Of a stretch of 64,000 bases of DNA, positions 35,381 through 43,351 are shown in pieces. The notes under the pieces are model-generated. The model did no database searches and was not told where the DNA came from. It was given only the letters and a program-made list of their open reading frames with translations. The DNA is from Thermoplasmata archaeon (GTDB lineage: Archaea > Thermoplasmatota > Thermoplasmata > UBA10834). The translations under genes and the position numbers were made by a program. Each line of letters starts with the position of its first letter. Position 1 is the first letter of the stretch. The stretch is from positions 374,025 through 438,024 of the forward strand of contig JAEHCM010000001.1 in the NCBI GenBank assembly GCA_020696365.1, in the 5' to 3' direction.

Positions 35381-35695
35381 CTAGTGGCATCCAGCGCAGG
35401 TGCTTGCGCAGCTTCCTGCGGACTTGACCCTTACGACCACTCCTGGTCCCTGAGGGGTGTCGACAGAGTCTATCGTCGCATCTTTGAGGTTCTCCTCGAG
35501 CCCCTTCTCGTAGATCAGGGTGATGCCGTCCTCTTTGAGCTCAATGTCGTCATCCTTCTTCTTGTCAAAAGACATCATGAATGAAGGACCGGAACACGAG
35601 TATCCGGCGAACACGATCCTGATGGGGTCGTTCTTCTTCTCTTCCGCGATAATCGATTTGATGGTTTCGCAGGCCTTCGGCGTTATTGTAACCAT
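35381..35695 (-). CDS. HesB/IscA-like Fe-S cluster protein
   Basis: A 104-residue protein of the IscA/HesB fold: MVTITPKACETIKSI at the N terminus, RIVFAGYSCSGPSFMMSFD with the first conserved cysteine, and the C-terminal SAGSCASTCAGCH supplying further ligands in a C-X3-C-X2-C pattern rather than the usual CGC. It is an A-type carrier or a relative. ATG 35695 was chosen because the fold begins there and a TATA box lies upstream; the longer reading from 35755 runs through that promoter. It sits between hef and ubiD on the same strand. Confidence 0.8.
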   Translation of the reverse strand: MVTITPKACETIKSIIAEEKKNDPIRIVFAGYSCSGPSFMMSFDKKKDDDIELKEDGITLIYEKGLEENLKDATIDSVDTPQGPGVVVRVKSAGSCASTCAGCH

Positions 35696-35730
35696 GGTTT
35701 CATGCCTCTGGTATTTGTGAGGATGGAACT

Positions 35731-35741
35731 GTATATAAGAG
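35731..35741 (-). promoter_or_regulatory. TATA promoter of the IscA-like gene
   Basis: The minus strand reads CTCTTATATAC here, a good archaeal TATA box about 40 nt before ATG 35695. It implies a leader of about 15 nt and argues that the longer upstream open frame is not translated. Confidence 0.65.
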
Positions 35742-35778
35742 TTTCCGCCGAACACCTCGAGATTCGAGAGGCATCCGT

Positions 35779-37032
35779 TCAGGAGGGCTGGATGCGGTCG
35801 AAGCCGACGCCGCCGATCGGCTTCGTGGCGTCGATGCCGATCTTGGTTGTAGTCTCGTCTGCGCTGGGGTCGAGGCTGCTTCCCCTCGCGTTCCTCACCT
35901 TCACGAGACCCTTGTGCCCCTGGAACCTAGTGGCGACGGCCCACTCGACGTCTTGGTCGTCATAGATGTCGATGTCGTCGTCAACGACCGTGACGAGTTT
36001 CATCGATGTGTGCGCTCCCAGTGCCGCCATAATGGCGTTCACCGCGTCGCCCTCCCTCTGCTTGGTTATGGAGATCACACCGTGGAGCCAGCAGCATCCC
36101 CCCTCCGTGAGCCTGACACCGTGCACTTCAGGTACGGCCACGCCCACCGCCTTCCTGATCACGGGTTCTCTTGGAAGCCCCATCATCAGGTAGTGTTCGT
36201 AGGCGCCTGGTAGTATGATCTGGAATATGGCGTCGTCCCTGTGGTATATCCGGTCTATCTCGACCACCGGCTGCTTCCTGACAGGATCCTGGGTTCCGGT
36301 GATGTCCACGAAGGGTCCCTCATCCGTGAGGTCATCAGTGAGCCTCCCCTCCAACACGTATTCCGCGTACGCAGGGACGAGTAGCCCGCTCTCGATCTTC
36401 CGTACAGCGACGGGCTCTCTGAGGCATAGTTGTCTCAGGGTGTTCGCTATCGCCAGCTCGTCCTTTCCTAACTCCACCGTCATGGCTGCAGCCAGAAGGA
36501 CAGACGGACATAGGCCGACCGCCACCGCGACCTTCAACTCCTCGCCTTTTGCAGCCGCCCTCTTGTGGAGCGCGTGCAGGTGTCTCGGGACCACGCGTAT
36601 CGCGAGCCGCTTCTCCCCGATCACCATCATCCTGTGGAACGACATGTTCTTCTTGCCGTCCAGCTCCGTTATGACGACGCCCGCTGTGATGTACCTCCCC
36701 CCGTCCCCCCGGTAGAACTTGGGTATCGCGGACTCCCTGAGGTCGAACTCCGTGAGGACGTTCTCCTCGAACGGCGCACGGTCTATCTCCTGGGGGGCGG
36801 TCGGCGAATCCATTGCCTCGAGCATCCTGAGCGACAGCTCCTCCGGCGTCGTCTTGAGTGCCTCCGCGACCCGTTCCCGTCTGGCCCAGAGGTTCCCGAT
36901 TGCTTTGTGCCCGTCGAGGTTCTCGAAGAAGACAGGGTTGTCCTTTGCCTTCAGAAGATACTTCGTGACTTCCAGGTCGCGAGAGACTCTTCCCTTCACG
37001 ACAACGGTCTCCTCGAGACCATCCAGCATGGA
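35779..37032 (-). CDS. UbiD-family decarboxylase
   Basis: A 417-residue prenyl-FMN-dependent decarboxylase of the UbiD family. Landmarks are PVFFENLDGHKAIGNLWARRERV, AGVVITELDGKKNMSFHRMMVIG, HAL (substrate pocket), PYAEYVLEG-like AYAEYVLEGRL, GPFVDITG and EGGCCWLHGVISITK. It uses prenylated FMN from UbiX, not seen here. Family members include ubiquinone/menaquinone decarboxylases and the archaeal anhydromevalonate-phosphate decarboxylase. ATG 37032 was chosen because TATA-like AGATATACG (minus strand, near 37073-37083) lies 45 nt upstream; a longer reading from 37236 would begin inside the inserted element. Alternative non-ATG starts a few codons upstream are possible. Confidence 0.82.
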   Translation of the reverse strand, partial: SMLDGLEETVVVKGRVSRDLEVTKYLLKAKDNPVFFENLDGHKAIGNLWARRERVAEALKTTPEELSLRMLEAMDSPTAPQEIDRAPFEENVLTEFDLRESAIPKFYRGDGGRYITAGVVITELDGKKNMSFHRMMVIGEKRLAIRVVPRHLHALHKRAAAKGEELKVAVAVGLCPSVLLAAAMTVELGKDELAIANTLRQLCLREPVAVRKIESGLLVPAYAEYVLEGRLTDDLTDEGPFVDITGTQDPVRKQPVVEIDRIYHRDDAIFQIILPGAYEHYLMMGLPREPVIRKAVGVAVPEVHGVRLTEGGCCWLHGVISITKQREGDAVNAIMAALGAHTSMKLVTVVDDDIDIYDDQDVEWAVATRFQGHKGLVKVRNARGSSLDPSADETTTKIGIDATKPIGGVGFDRIQPS

Positions 37033-37178
37033 CCTGATGGACAGAAGATCACCGGTTCTGGATGCTCGAGAGCGTATATCTATCCTTTCGTGTCCGAGGC
37101 TGCCTTCATGCGGATGCTTGTTGCCTCGTCCGGTCAATCGTCTGTCTTCGTCCCGCTCATCAATTACCTCCAAGGAAA

Positions 37179-37198
37179 CCCATGATTTCAATCGTGGG
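37179..37198 (+). repeat. Left-end hairpin of the IS605-type element
   Basis: A seven-base stem CCCATGA/TCGTGGG around a six-base loop TTTCAA. It mirrors the right-end hairpin in stem sequence, as expected for single-strand-specific recognition ends. Confidence 0.8.
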
Positions 37199-37268
37199 AG
37201 GAATTGGATGAATAGTTTCACCATCCCTCTCTTCACATATATACATAATCAGAACTGAATGACCCTAT

Positions 37269-38399
37269 ATGCAACGGACGATCACTCTGCATATCGAACC
37301 CAATGACCGATTGGTCAAGACCATCGAGATGACCAATCTCGCTACTAATGATATCCTCAAGGCGGGGTTCGAGAATAAGATTGTCAATAAGCTCAAGCTC
37401 CACCATCTCACATACTACCCCATCCGAGAAAAATATCCGAACATCCCCGCGTCCATCGTCACAACCGCCAGAGACAATGCTTCCGAGATGCTGAAACTGG
37501 TTAAACTCAAGAGATTGCCGTTCAAACGGAAATGGTCGGCCATCAGATACAACCAACGGACATTCACGCCTGAACTCGGAAGGGGGTTCGTGACCCTTGC
37601 GAGTATCCAGGGCAGGGTCAAGGTACCGATCGAGTTGCCGAGATATTTCAGGAGGTACGATGGTTGGAAGGCCGTCTCCGCCAAGCTCGCCTACGATGGC
37701 CATGGACTCGTCCTCGGCATCGTGGTCGAGGAGAGAACGCCGTCCGTCAGACCACCTGACACCATCATCGGGGTCGATACAGGCATGATCAACCATGCCG
37801 TCCTCTCTAATAATGAGTTCATGAGTTCTCGTCACATTCGAAAGGTCAAAGGAGGATACCAGCATACCCGTCGGAGACTTCAGGCCAAAGGCACCCGTTC
37901 CGCCAAGAGGAAGCTCAAGCGACTCTCGGGCCGGGAAAAACGCTTCATGGCCGATGTCAACCACCAGATAGCCAACTGGATATTGTCCCAACCTTTCGAC
38001 GCCGTGGCATTGGAGACGCTCGGGATTCGAAGAGACAAGCGGCTCGGGCGGAGCTTCAACAGGAAGCTCGGGGATTGGGCCTTCGGCCAACTCCAGAGGT
38101 TCATCGAGTACAAAGCCGAAGGACAGGGCAAGGCCGTCATCCATATCGACGCCCGATATACGAGCCAGAGATGTTCTAGATGTGGTGACATCCGCAAGAG
38201 CAACCGGACAGGGCTCGTCTACCGATGCAAGGCTTGTGCCTTCGAACTCCATGCAGACCTCAATGCCGCACGGAACATCGCCAGCCTCGGTAAAGCTGAG
38301 GCTGGTAGGCTGTCCGTCAACCAACCGATCGTAGCGAGCTCTGTTTCCGAACATTCGGTTTCACCTCAGTTACAAGCCCACGAATTTATTCGTGGGTAG
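37269..38399 (+). CDS. tnpB: RNA-guided nuclease TnpB (IS1341-type)
   Basis: A 376-residue TnpB. The RuvC-like catalytic acids are present: the aspartate of IIGVDTGMINH, the glutamate of AVALETLGIRR and the aspartate of ELHADLNAARNIA. The zinc finger CSRCGDIRKS...YRCKACAF lies between the second and third. The basic helix KAKGTRSAKRKLKRL-like region is intact, so the enzyme looks active. The stop codon TAG directly follows the right-end hairpin, so the last residues HEFIRG are encoded within it; the guide (omega) RNA is expected from this 3' end. It needs a TnpA in trans to move. Confidence 0.93.
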   Translation: MQRTITLHIEPNDRLVKTIEMTNLATNDILKAGFENKIVNKLKLHHLTYYPIREKYPNIPASIVTTARDNASEMLKLVKLKRLPFKRKWSAIRYNQRTFTPELGRGFVTLASIQGRVKVPIELPRYFRRYDGWKAVSAKLAYDGHGLVLGIVVEERTPSVRPPDTIIGVDTGMINHAVLSNNEFMSSRHIRKVKGGYQHTRRRLQAKGTRSAKRKLKRLSGREKRFMADVNHQIANWILSQPFDAVALETLGIRRDKRLGRSFNRKLGDWAFGQLQRFIEYKAEGQGKAVIHIDARYTSQRCSRCGDIRKSNRTGLVYRCKACAFELHADLNAARNIASLGKAEAGRLSVNQPIVASSVSEHSVSPQLQAHEFIRG

Positions 38400-38404
38400 T
38401 TGAC
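38377..38404 (+). ncRNA. Predicted omega-RNA 3' end (right end of IS605-type element)
   Basis: The right-end hairpin (CCCACGAA/TTCGTGGG, loop TTTA) and the TTGAC after it mark the expected 3' boundary of the TnpB guide RNA scaffold. In known TnpB systems the RNA covers the 3' part of tnpB plus the right end and continues into flanking DNA as guide. The guide here would begin near 38405 and read the gltX promoter. The 5' end of the RNA is not determined, so only the 3' boundary is given. Confidence 0.5.
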
Positions 38405-38407
38405 ACC

Positions 38408-38417
38408 TTTTTTATAG
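38408..38417 (+). promoter_or_regulatory. TATA promoter of gltX
   Basis: TTTTTTATAG, centred about 25 nt before the GTG start at 38439, giving a leaderless mRNA. It sits only a few bases beyond the right end of the TnpB element, so the insertion removed or replaced whatever upstream control sequence once preceded it, including any BRE extension. Confidence 0.65.
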
Positions 38418-38438
38418 ATACCCCTCCATCGAGAGATC

Positions 38439-40106
38439 GTGGACCTCCAAGCGCTCGTTCGCAAGTATGCTCTACAGAACGCCGTCATGTATGATGGGAG
38501 GGCGAATCTAGGTGCTGTCTTGGGAAAGGTCATGGCCGAGAATCCCGACCTGAGATCGAGGGCCAAGGAGATCACATCACTCGCGAAGGAAGTCATATCG
38601 GAAGTCAATGCGATGTCCCCCGATTCCCAGAGGAGTAGCCTGGAGGATGTCGCGCCAGAGCTGCTGGTGAAGGAGTCGAGGCCGAAGGATCTCGAACTCC
38701 CGGATTTGACTGACGTGACCGGCGAGGTGAGGATGCGCGTCGCCCCGAACCCTTCCGGCCCGCTCCACATCGGCCACAGCAGGATGGCCATCCTCAACGA
38801 CGAGTACGTCAAACGCTACGGCGGTATGTGCTACAACAGATTCGAGGACACGGATCCAGCGAGGATCGACCCTGCCGGATACGACTCGATACCTGCGGAC
38901 TTGGAGTGGCTGGGGGTAAAGATACACAAGACGGTTTTTCAGAGCGACAGGTTCGAGCTGTACTACGAGGTCTCCAAACGCCTCCTTGAGATTGGAAAGG
39001 CGTATGTGTGCACGTGCAGGCCCGACGATTGGCGCGAACTCAAGAACGCGAAGAAACCCTGCCCTCACAGAGAGCAAGACCTATCTGACCAGCTCGCGCG
39101 GTGGGACCGGATGTTCGATGGGACCTTCGGCCAGGAGGAGGTATCTTTGGTCGTGAAGACAGACCTCGCCCATCCGAACCCAGCGATAAGGGACTTCGTC
39201 GCGCTCAGGATAGACGAGACTCCACACCCCAGGACGGGTACGAAGTACCGTGTGTATCCTCTAATGAACCTAGCGGTTGCGGTCGACGATCACGAGCTGG
39301 ATCTCACGCATGTCCTAAGGGGCAAGGACCATATCAACAACACCTACCGGCAGGAGTATGTCTTCGATTATCTTGGCTGGAAGATGCCCGTATACATACA
39401 CTATGGCCGAGTGTCGATCGAGAACGCTCAGCTTTCGACCTCCAAGATGTCCACAGGTATCAGGGAGGGGAAGTACACGGGATGGGACGACCCGCAGCTC
39501 GGCACTCTGTCCGCTCTTAGGAGACGAGGCGTCAGGCCCGAGGCGATCAGACGGTACTGGGTGGAGACCGGTCTGAAGGAGGTCGATATAGAGTTCGCCT
39601 GGAAGACGCTGCACTCCTTCAACAAGGATCTGATCGATGATTCTTCGAACAGGTACTTCTTTGTCGACGACCCTCTCAAGCTGAGGCTGGAATCACCCGC
39701 CGACCTGACTGCCAGAGTCCCCCTTCACCCTGCTCATCCAGAGAGGGGTACCCGGGAGTTGGAGGTCCCGAAGGGAGGTTCCGTGTGCCTCAGCAGGGCC
39801 GACTTGCCTGAGAAAGGCGGACGCCTTCGGCTCAAGAATCTCTGCAACGTCGTCCACGACGGAGACGTCCTGCGATATGATGGGAACGACCTCGGAGTGC
39901 TGAAGGAAGGAGTCCAGGTCGTCCATTGGGTCCCGGAGGCCGCGATTGAGGCCGAGGTGCTGATGACCGATGGCAGCACCAGGAAGGGTCTTGCGGAGCG
40001 CGGGATAGTCGCTGCGAAGGACGCCTCCGTTCAGTTGGAGAGGTTCGGGTTCGTGCGGGTGGAGCAGGTCGCCCCGACCGTGAGATGCGTTTTCACGCAC
40101 AGGTGA
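38439..40106 (+). CDS. gltX: Glutamyl-tRNA synthetase (archaeal type)
   Basis: A 555-residue class Ic synthetase of the archaeal/GlnRS-like form. It has an N-terminal helical domain (1-95), the HIGH motif in APNPSGPLHIGHSRMA, NRFEDTDPAR, and the KMSKS equivalent LSTSKMS. The C-terminal half is the beta-barrel anticodon domain found in archaeal GluRS, ending with VEQVAPTVRCVFTH. It charges tRNA-Glu and, as in most archaea, tRNA-Gln. It starts with GTG 38439. Confidence 0.95.
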   Translation: MDLQALVRKYALQNAVMYDGRANLGAVLGKVMAENPDLRSRAKEITSLAKEVISEVNAMSPDSQRSSLEDVAPELLVKESRPKDLELPDLTDVTGEVRMRVAPNPSGPLHIGHSRMAILNDEYVKRYGGMCYNRFEDTDPARIDPAGYDSIPADLEWLGVKIHKTVFQSDRFELYYEVSKRLLEIGKAYVCTCRPDDWRELKNAKKPCPHREQDLSDQLARWDRMFDGTFGQEEVSLVVKTDLAHPNPAIRDFVALRIDETPHPRTGTKYRVYPLMNLAVAVDDHELDLTHVLRGKDHINNTYRQEYVFDYLGWKMPVYIHYGRVSIENAQLSTSKMSTGIREGKYTGWDDPQLGTLSALRRRGVRPEAIRRYWVETGLKEVDIEFAWKTLHSFNKDLIDDSSNRYFFVDDPLKLRLESPADLTARVPLHPAHPERGTRELEVPKGGSVCLSRADLPEKGGRLRLKNLCNVVHDGDVLRYDGNDLGVLKEGVQVVHWVPEAAIEAEVLMTDGSTRKGLAERGIVAAKDASVQLERFGFVRVEQVAPTVRCVFTHR

Positions 40107-40112
40107 CGGTCA

Positions 40113-41153
40113 TCAGACATCCCAGAACGGCACGATGTCGCAGGCGAGACATGCGTGACACATCGTCTTGAATCCGAGTGGGCTGAGGCCATAGTCTTGA
40201 AGGATCCTCTTCTGTTCTCTTGCGAGGTTCAACATCCTGCTGGCGGTGACAGGCTGCGTCTCTCCCAAGGTGCGGTCCAGATCGGCTCTGTTCAGCTCGT
40301 TCACCCTTATCGCCCTGAGCGTGGCCACGGCTCCCATGTCGGCCAAGACTTTCACGCCGTTGAGGGTCGTCTCATCCGTCTCTCCTAGGCCGAAGATGAT
40401 GTTCGAGCAGACCTTGTTCCGACCGAACACCTCGCAGGCGTGATTGATTCCATGAATGATCACATCGTAGTCCCGGTCCGGGCAGATCTTCTCGAACACG
40501 TCGCGGTCGAAAGACTCAATGTTTATCTTGATCTCGTCGGCCCCTGCTTCCAGCAACGAGTCGATCTGGTCCGGACTTGTGACATATGGCTCGACCCCGA
40601 TGGACGTCTCGGGCAGTGCTTCGCGTATGCGCTCGATCAGTCCTACCAGTCTGGATGTGGTCTCAGCGGGCGATTGCGGCACGCCGCTGGTCAGAGCGAC
40701 CCCCGTGAACCCGCGCTCCCTTGAAGCGTTGACGGCCATCTCGACTACCTTGTCGTCGGTGAGATTCTTAGTCGCGTGCGGCTCCAGCCGATGGGAGCTA
40801 CAGAAGACGCAACGGTACGCGCACCTGCTGTCGACATTGATGAACGCCTGGAACGGTGCGTGGAGCAGGGTCCGTTGAAGCTCGGCTTCCTCGATGAACG
40901 GCTCGCCATCCTTCAGAATGCTGAGCCTTCCGCCGCTATCCCTCAGAAGGAAATCTCCGGAATCGCGCGATATGGCCTTCTTGGCCCTCGTCCCTCCGAA
41001 CGAGAACACCAGCTCCGGGTGCCCCGCTCCAGGGCCAGCGGTCGATCTGCTGGGAGGGAAGGGCGGCTTGAAATCCGATGGCAGCAGAACTGGTCCGCCT
41101 GCGAGCAGCTCGGCCTTCTTCCTGGCCGATTCGGCCGTCACTTTCGTTTCCAT
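40113..41153 (-). CDS. Radical SAM protein, biotin-synthase-related (COG2516 type)
   Basis: A 346-residue radical SAM enzyme. The cluster motif is CAYRCVFCSSH (CX3CX2C), followed by GVALTSGVPQSPAE, EIKINIESFDRDVFEKICP and FGLGETDET, a biotin-synthase-like arrangement. The C terminus has an extra cysteine motif (CHACLACDI) that could hold a second cluster. Substrate is unknown. The start ATG 41153 lies 16 nt inside the end of cysS, so it is the last gene of the cysK-cysE-cysS run. Confidence 0.82.
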   Translation of the reverse strand: METKVTAESARKKAELLAGGPVLLPSDFKPPFPPSRSTAGPGAGHPELVFSFGGTRAKKAISRDSGDFLLRDSGGRLSILKDGEPFIEEAELQRTLLHAPFQAFINVDSRCAYRCVFCSSHRLEPHATKNLTDDKVVEMAVNASRERGFTGVALTSGVPQSPAETTSRLVGLIERIREALPETSIGVEPYVTSPDQIDSLLEAGADEIKINIESFDRDVFEKICPDRDYDVIIHGINHACEVFGRNKVCSNIIFGLGETDETTLNGVKVLADMGAVATLRAIRVNELNRADLDRTLGETQPVTASRMLNLAREQKRILQDYGLSPLGFKTMCHACLACDIVPFWDV

Positions 41154-42595
41154 ACGGCGCCCTCTTGGGTGTCCTGGATATCGACACCCTTCTCGGCGAG
41201 CGAACGCCTGATATTGTCTGCAGTGGCGAAATCCTTACGTTTGCGGGCGTCCTGTCTCGCTCTGACGAGCCGATCCACATCCCCATCCGGGATGTGGTCC
41301 TGAGAAAGCATCCTGTCGATCTCGGCCTCGTCCAAGGCCTGCGCCTCCTCCTTCACCCGCTTGAGCTGGCTCTCCGAGATAAGCACACCGAACAGGCTGT
41401 TGAACTTATTGAAAACCCCGACGATACTGTCAGCGCCTTTCCCGCTCAGACGCCCTTCGCCCCTGAGTTTGTTCGCCTCTCTGGCGAAGTCGTACATCAC
41501 CGCTATCGCATCGCGCGAGTTGAAGTCATCGTCCATCTTGGTCTCGAAATCGCACCAGACGTCCCCGCACAATCGTTCAGCGTCGTCATCACCGTCAGCG
41601 AGGGCAGCATGAGCCTTCATCTCGTCATATGAGTTCTGAAGCGTTTCAAGCGCTCTTTTAGAATCGTCAAGTGAGCTTGAATCATAATCCAGCGGATGCC
41701 TGTAGTTTGCGTTCAGTATGAAGAACCTGACCACCTGAGGTGAGTACTTCGCTAGAACGTCGTCGATCAGGAAGAAGTTCTTCTGCGACTTGGACATCTT
41801 CTCCTCGTCTATCGTCAACATCCCGTTGTGCATCCAGTACTTGACGAACTGAGCATCGTTGTACGCCTCCGATTGCAGGATCTCGTTCTCATGATGGGGG
41901 AATATCAGGTCCGTCCCACCGCCGTGGATGTCAACGGTCTTGCCTATGTGCTTCAAGCACATAGCCGAGCACTCGATGTGCCATCCCGGCCTCCCCTCTC
42001 CCCAAGGGCTCGTCCAGGATACCTCACCCGGCTTCGCAGCCTTCCAGACGGCGAAGTCCATCGGATCGCGCTTGTCCTCACTAGGGTCTACCCTGGCCCC
42101 TGCGACCGTCTGGTCAAGGGTCTGACCCGACAGCTTGCCGTACTCCTTCGTCTTACGGACGCTGAAGTAGACGGAGCCATTCGATTCGTATGCGATGCCC
42201 TTCTGCACCAATCCTTCTACCATGTCGATGATGTCATCCATGGTTTCGGTCGCCCTAGGATAGGCGGTCGCCCTTTCGACATTCAGAGCGTCCATGGAGC
42301 GGAAGTAATCGTCTATGATCTGTTTCGAGAGGGCCATGGGGTCAATTGACAGCTCCTTAGCCCTCCGGATTATCTTGTCGTCAACGTCTGTGAAGTTAGT
42401 TATGTGATTGACCTCGTAGCCCCTGTGCCGTAGGTAACGGGCTATCAGGTCGAAGTTGATGGCCGATTTGGCATGCCCCAGGTGGCTCTTGTCGTAGACG
42501 GTGACCCCGCACACGTACATGCCGACCCTTCCGTCCTCGATCGGCTGGAAAGGCTCCTTCTTTCTCGTGAGGGTGTTGTATAGAACAAGCGACAT
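41138..42595 (-). CDS. cysS: Cysteinyl-tRNA synthetase
   Basis: A 485-residue class I synthetase. Motifs are MYVCGVTVYDKSHLGHAKSA (zinc cysteine and the HIGH equivalent), NFTDVDDKII, the zinc ligands in GWHIECSAM and FPHHENEI, and the KMSKS motif EEKMSKSQKN. ATG 42595 was chosen over the TTG at 42613 because family members begin right at the first strand. A functional CysRS means cysteine is charged directly, in contrast to archaea that use SepRS and SepCysS. It follows cysE by 33 nt. Confidence 0.95.
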   Translation of the reverse strand: MSLVLYNTLTRKKEPFQPIEDGRVGMYVCGVTVYDKSHLGHAKSAINFDLIARYLRHRGYEVNHITNFTDVDDKIIRRAKELSIDPMALSKQIIDDYFRSMDALNVERATAYPRATETMDDIIDMVEGLVQKGIAYESNGSVYFSVRKTKEYGKLSGQTLDQTVAGARVDPSEDKRDPMDFAVWKAAKPGEVSWTSPWGEGRPGWHIECSAMCLKHIGKTVDIHGGGTDLIFPHHENEILQSEAYNDAQFVKYWMHNGMLTIDEEKMSKSQKNFFLIDDVLAKYSPQVVRFFILNANYRHPLDYDSSSLDDSKRALETLQNSYDEMKAHAALADGDDDAERLCGDVWCDFETKMDDDFNSRDAIAVMYDFAREANKLRGEGRLSGKGADSIVGVFNKFNSLFGVLISESQLKRVKEEAQALDEAEIDRMLSQDHIPDGDVDRLVRARQDARKRKDFATADNIRRSLAEKGVDIQDTQEGAVWKRK

Positions 42596-42628
42596 GGCCG
42601 TCCGCGCCTCCAATGCCTGGAGAAGCTA

Positions 42629-43351
42629 TTAATGCTTCTCCTTAGCCGGACATTCGAGTTCTTCAGTGGTATCCGCTAGCTTCTCCGGAGAGATCCTCTT
42701 TGGGGACTTCACGCCGAGCTTCTCCTCGACCATCTCCAGCCGGTACTCCATCTCCGACAAGCTGTGACACATATCCACGAAAGCGTTGACGACAGGGTCG
42801 GGTAGCTCGTCGTGGTGAAGGTCTATGGTTGTGGTTCCCGTACGCTTCACTATCTTGGCCGGAATGCCAACGACGGTCGAGTTCGGGGGGACGGACTTGA
42901 CCACCACCGACCCAGCTCCGACCCGGACGTTGTCCCCGATCGTGATCGGGCCGAGTATCGTCGCACCTGCACCGATGACAACATTGTCGCTTATGGTGGG
43001 GTGGCGCTTCTTCTTCTCAGTGCTCACGCCGCCGAGCGTGACTCCCTGGTAGACGGAGACGTTGTTGCCTATCTCCGAGGTCTCGCCTATGACTACGCCT
43101 GTCGCGTGGTCGATGAAGAAGTGCTCTCCGATGGTCGCACCCGGGTGGATGTCTGCGCCTGTGAGTATCCGGGCCAAGTAGTTCACCGCCCTCGCGGTCT
43201 TGTGTCTCCCCTTCCGATATAGCCTATGGGACAGCTTGTGGAACCTTATCGCGTGCAGACCTGGGCTGAAGAGAGTCGCCTCTGCGCGGCTCTTGACCGC
43301 GGGGTCGCGCTCCATCACTATGTCCACTTCGTCCTTCACTGGCTCAGGCAT
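42629..43351 (-). CDS. cysE: Serine O-acetyltransferase
   Basis: A 240-residue left-handed beta-helix acyltransferase. The hexapeptide repeats include ATGVVIGETSEIGNNVSVYQGVTLGG and IGDNVRVGAGSVV; the catalytic HATG histidine is present in FIDHATGVV. It makes O-acetylserine for CysK. ATG 43351 overlaps the cysK stop by 8 nt and has GAGGG eight bases upstream; the longer reading uses TTG 43366. A C-terminal coiled tail of about 55 residues (MEYRLEMVEEKLG) is longer than usual. Confidence 0.94.
   Translation of the reverse strand: MPEPVKDEVDIVMERDPAVKSRAEATLFSPGLHAIRFHKLSHRLYRKGRHKTARAVNYLARILTGADIHPGATIGEHFFIDHATGVVIGETSEIGNNVSVYQGVTLGGVSTEKKKRHPTISDNVVIGAGATILGPITIGDNVRVGAGSVVVKSVPPNSTVVGIPAKIVKRTGTTTIDLHHDELPDPVVNAFVDMCHSLSEMEYRLEMVEEKLGVKSPKRISPEKLADTTEELECPAKEKH

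Larger units (their letters stand above)
37167..38404 (+). mobile_element. IS200/IS605-family (IS1341-type) element with tnpB only
   Basis: The element carries tnpB and no tnpA. Both ends have subterminal hairpins typical of the family: left CCCATGA-TTTCAA-TCGTGGG (37179-37198, one G-T pair) and right CCCACGAA-TTTA-TTCGTGGG (38377-38396). There are no terminal inverted repeats or target duplication. The exact ends are inferred: the left follows TTAC (37163-37166), a target type in this family, and the right follows TTGAC (38400-38404). It lies between divergent ubiD and gltX, just upstream of the gltX TATA box. Confidence 0.85.

Noticed and set aside
35696..35755. N-terminal extension of the IscA-like gene up to 35755
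   Set aside because: It would be translated from upstream of a clear TATA box at 35731-35741 and adds residues unlike any IscA; the start at 35695 fits both promoter and family.
37033..37236. Long N-terminal extension of ubiD ending inside the TnpB element
   Set aside because: The first residues would come from the inserted element and the rest crosses a TATA-like box near 37073-37083; UbiD proteins do not have this extension.
37233..38354. A 373-codon minus-strand frame opposite tnpB
   Set aside because: It is a shadow of tnpB: the plus strand encodes a complete TnpB with all catalytic residues, while the minus frame matches no family.
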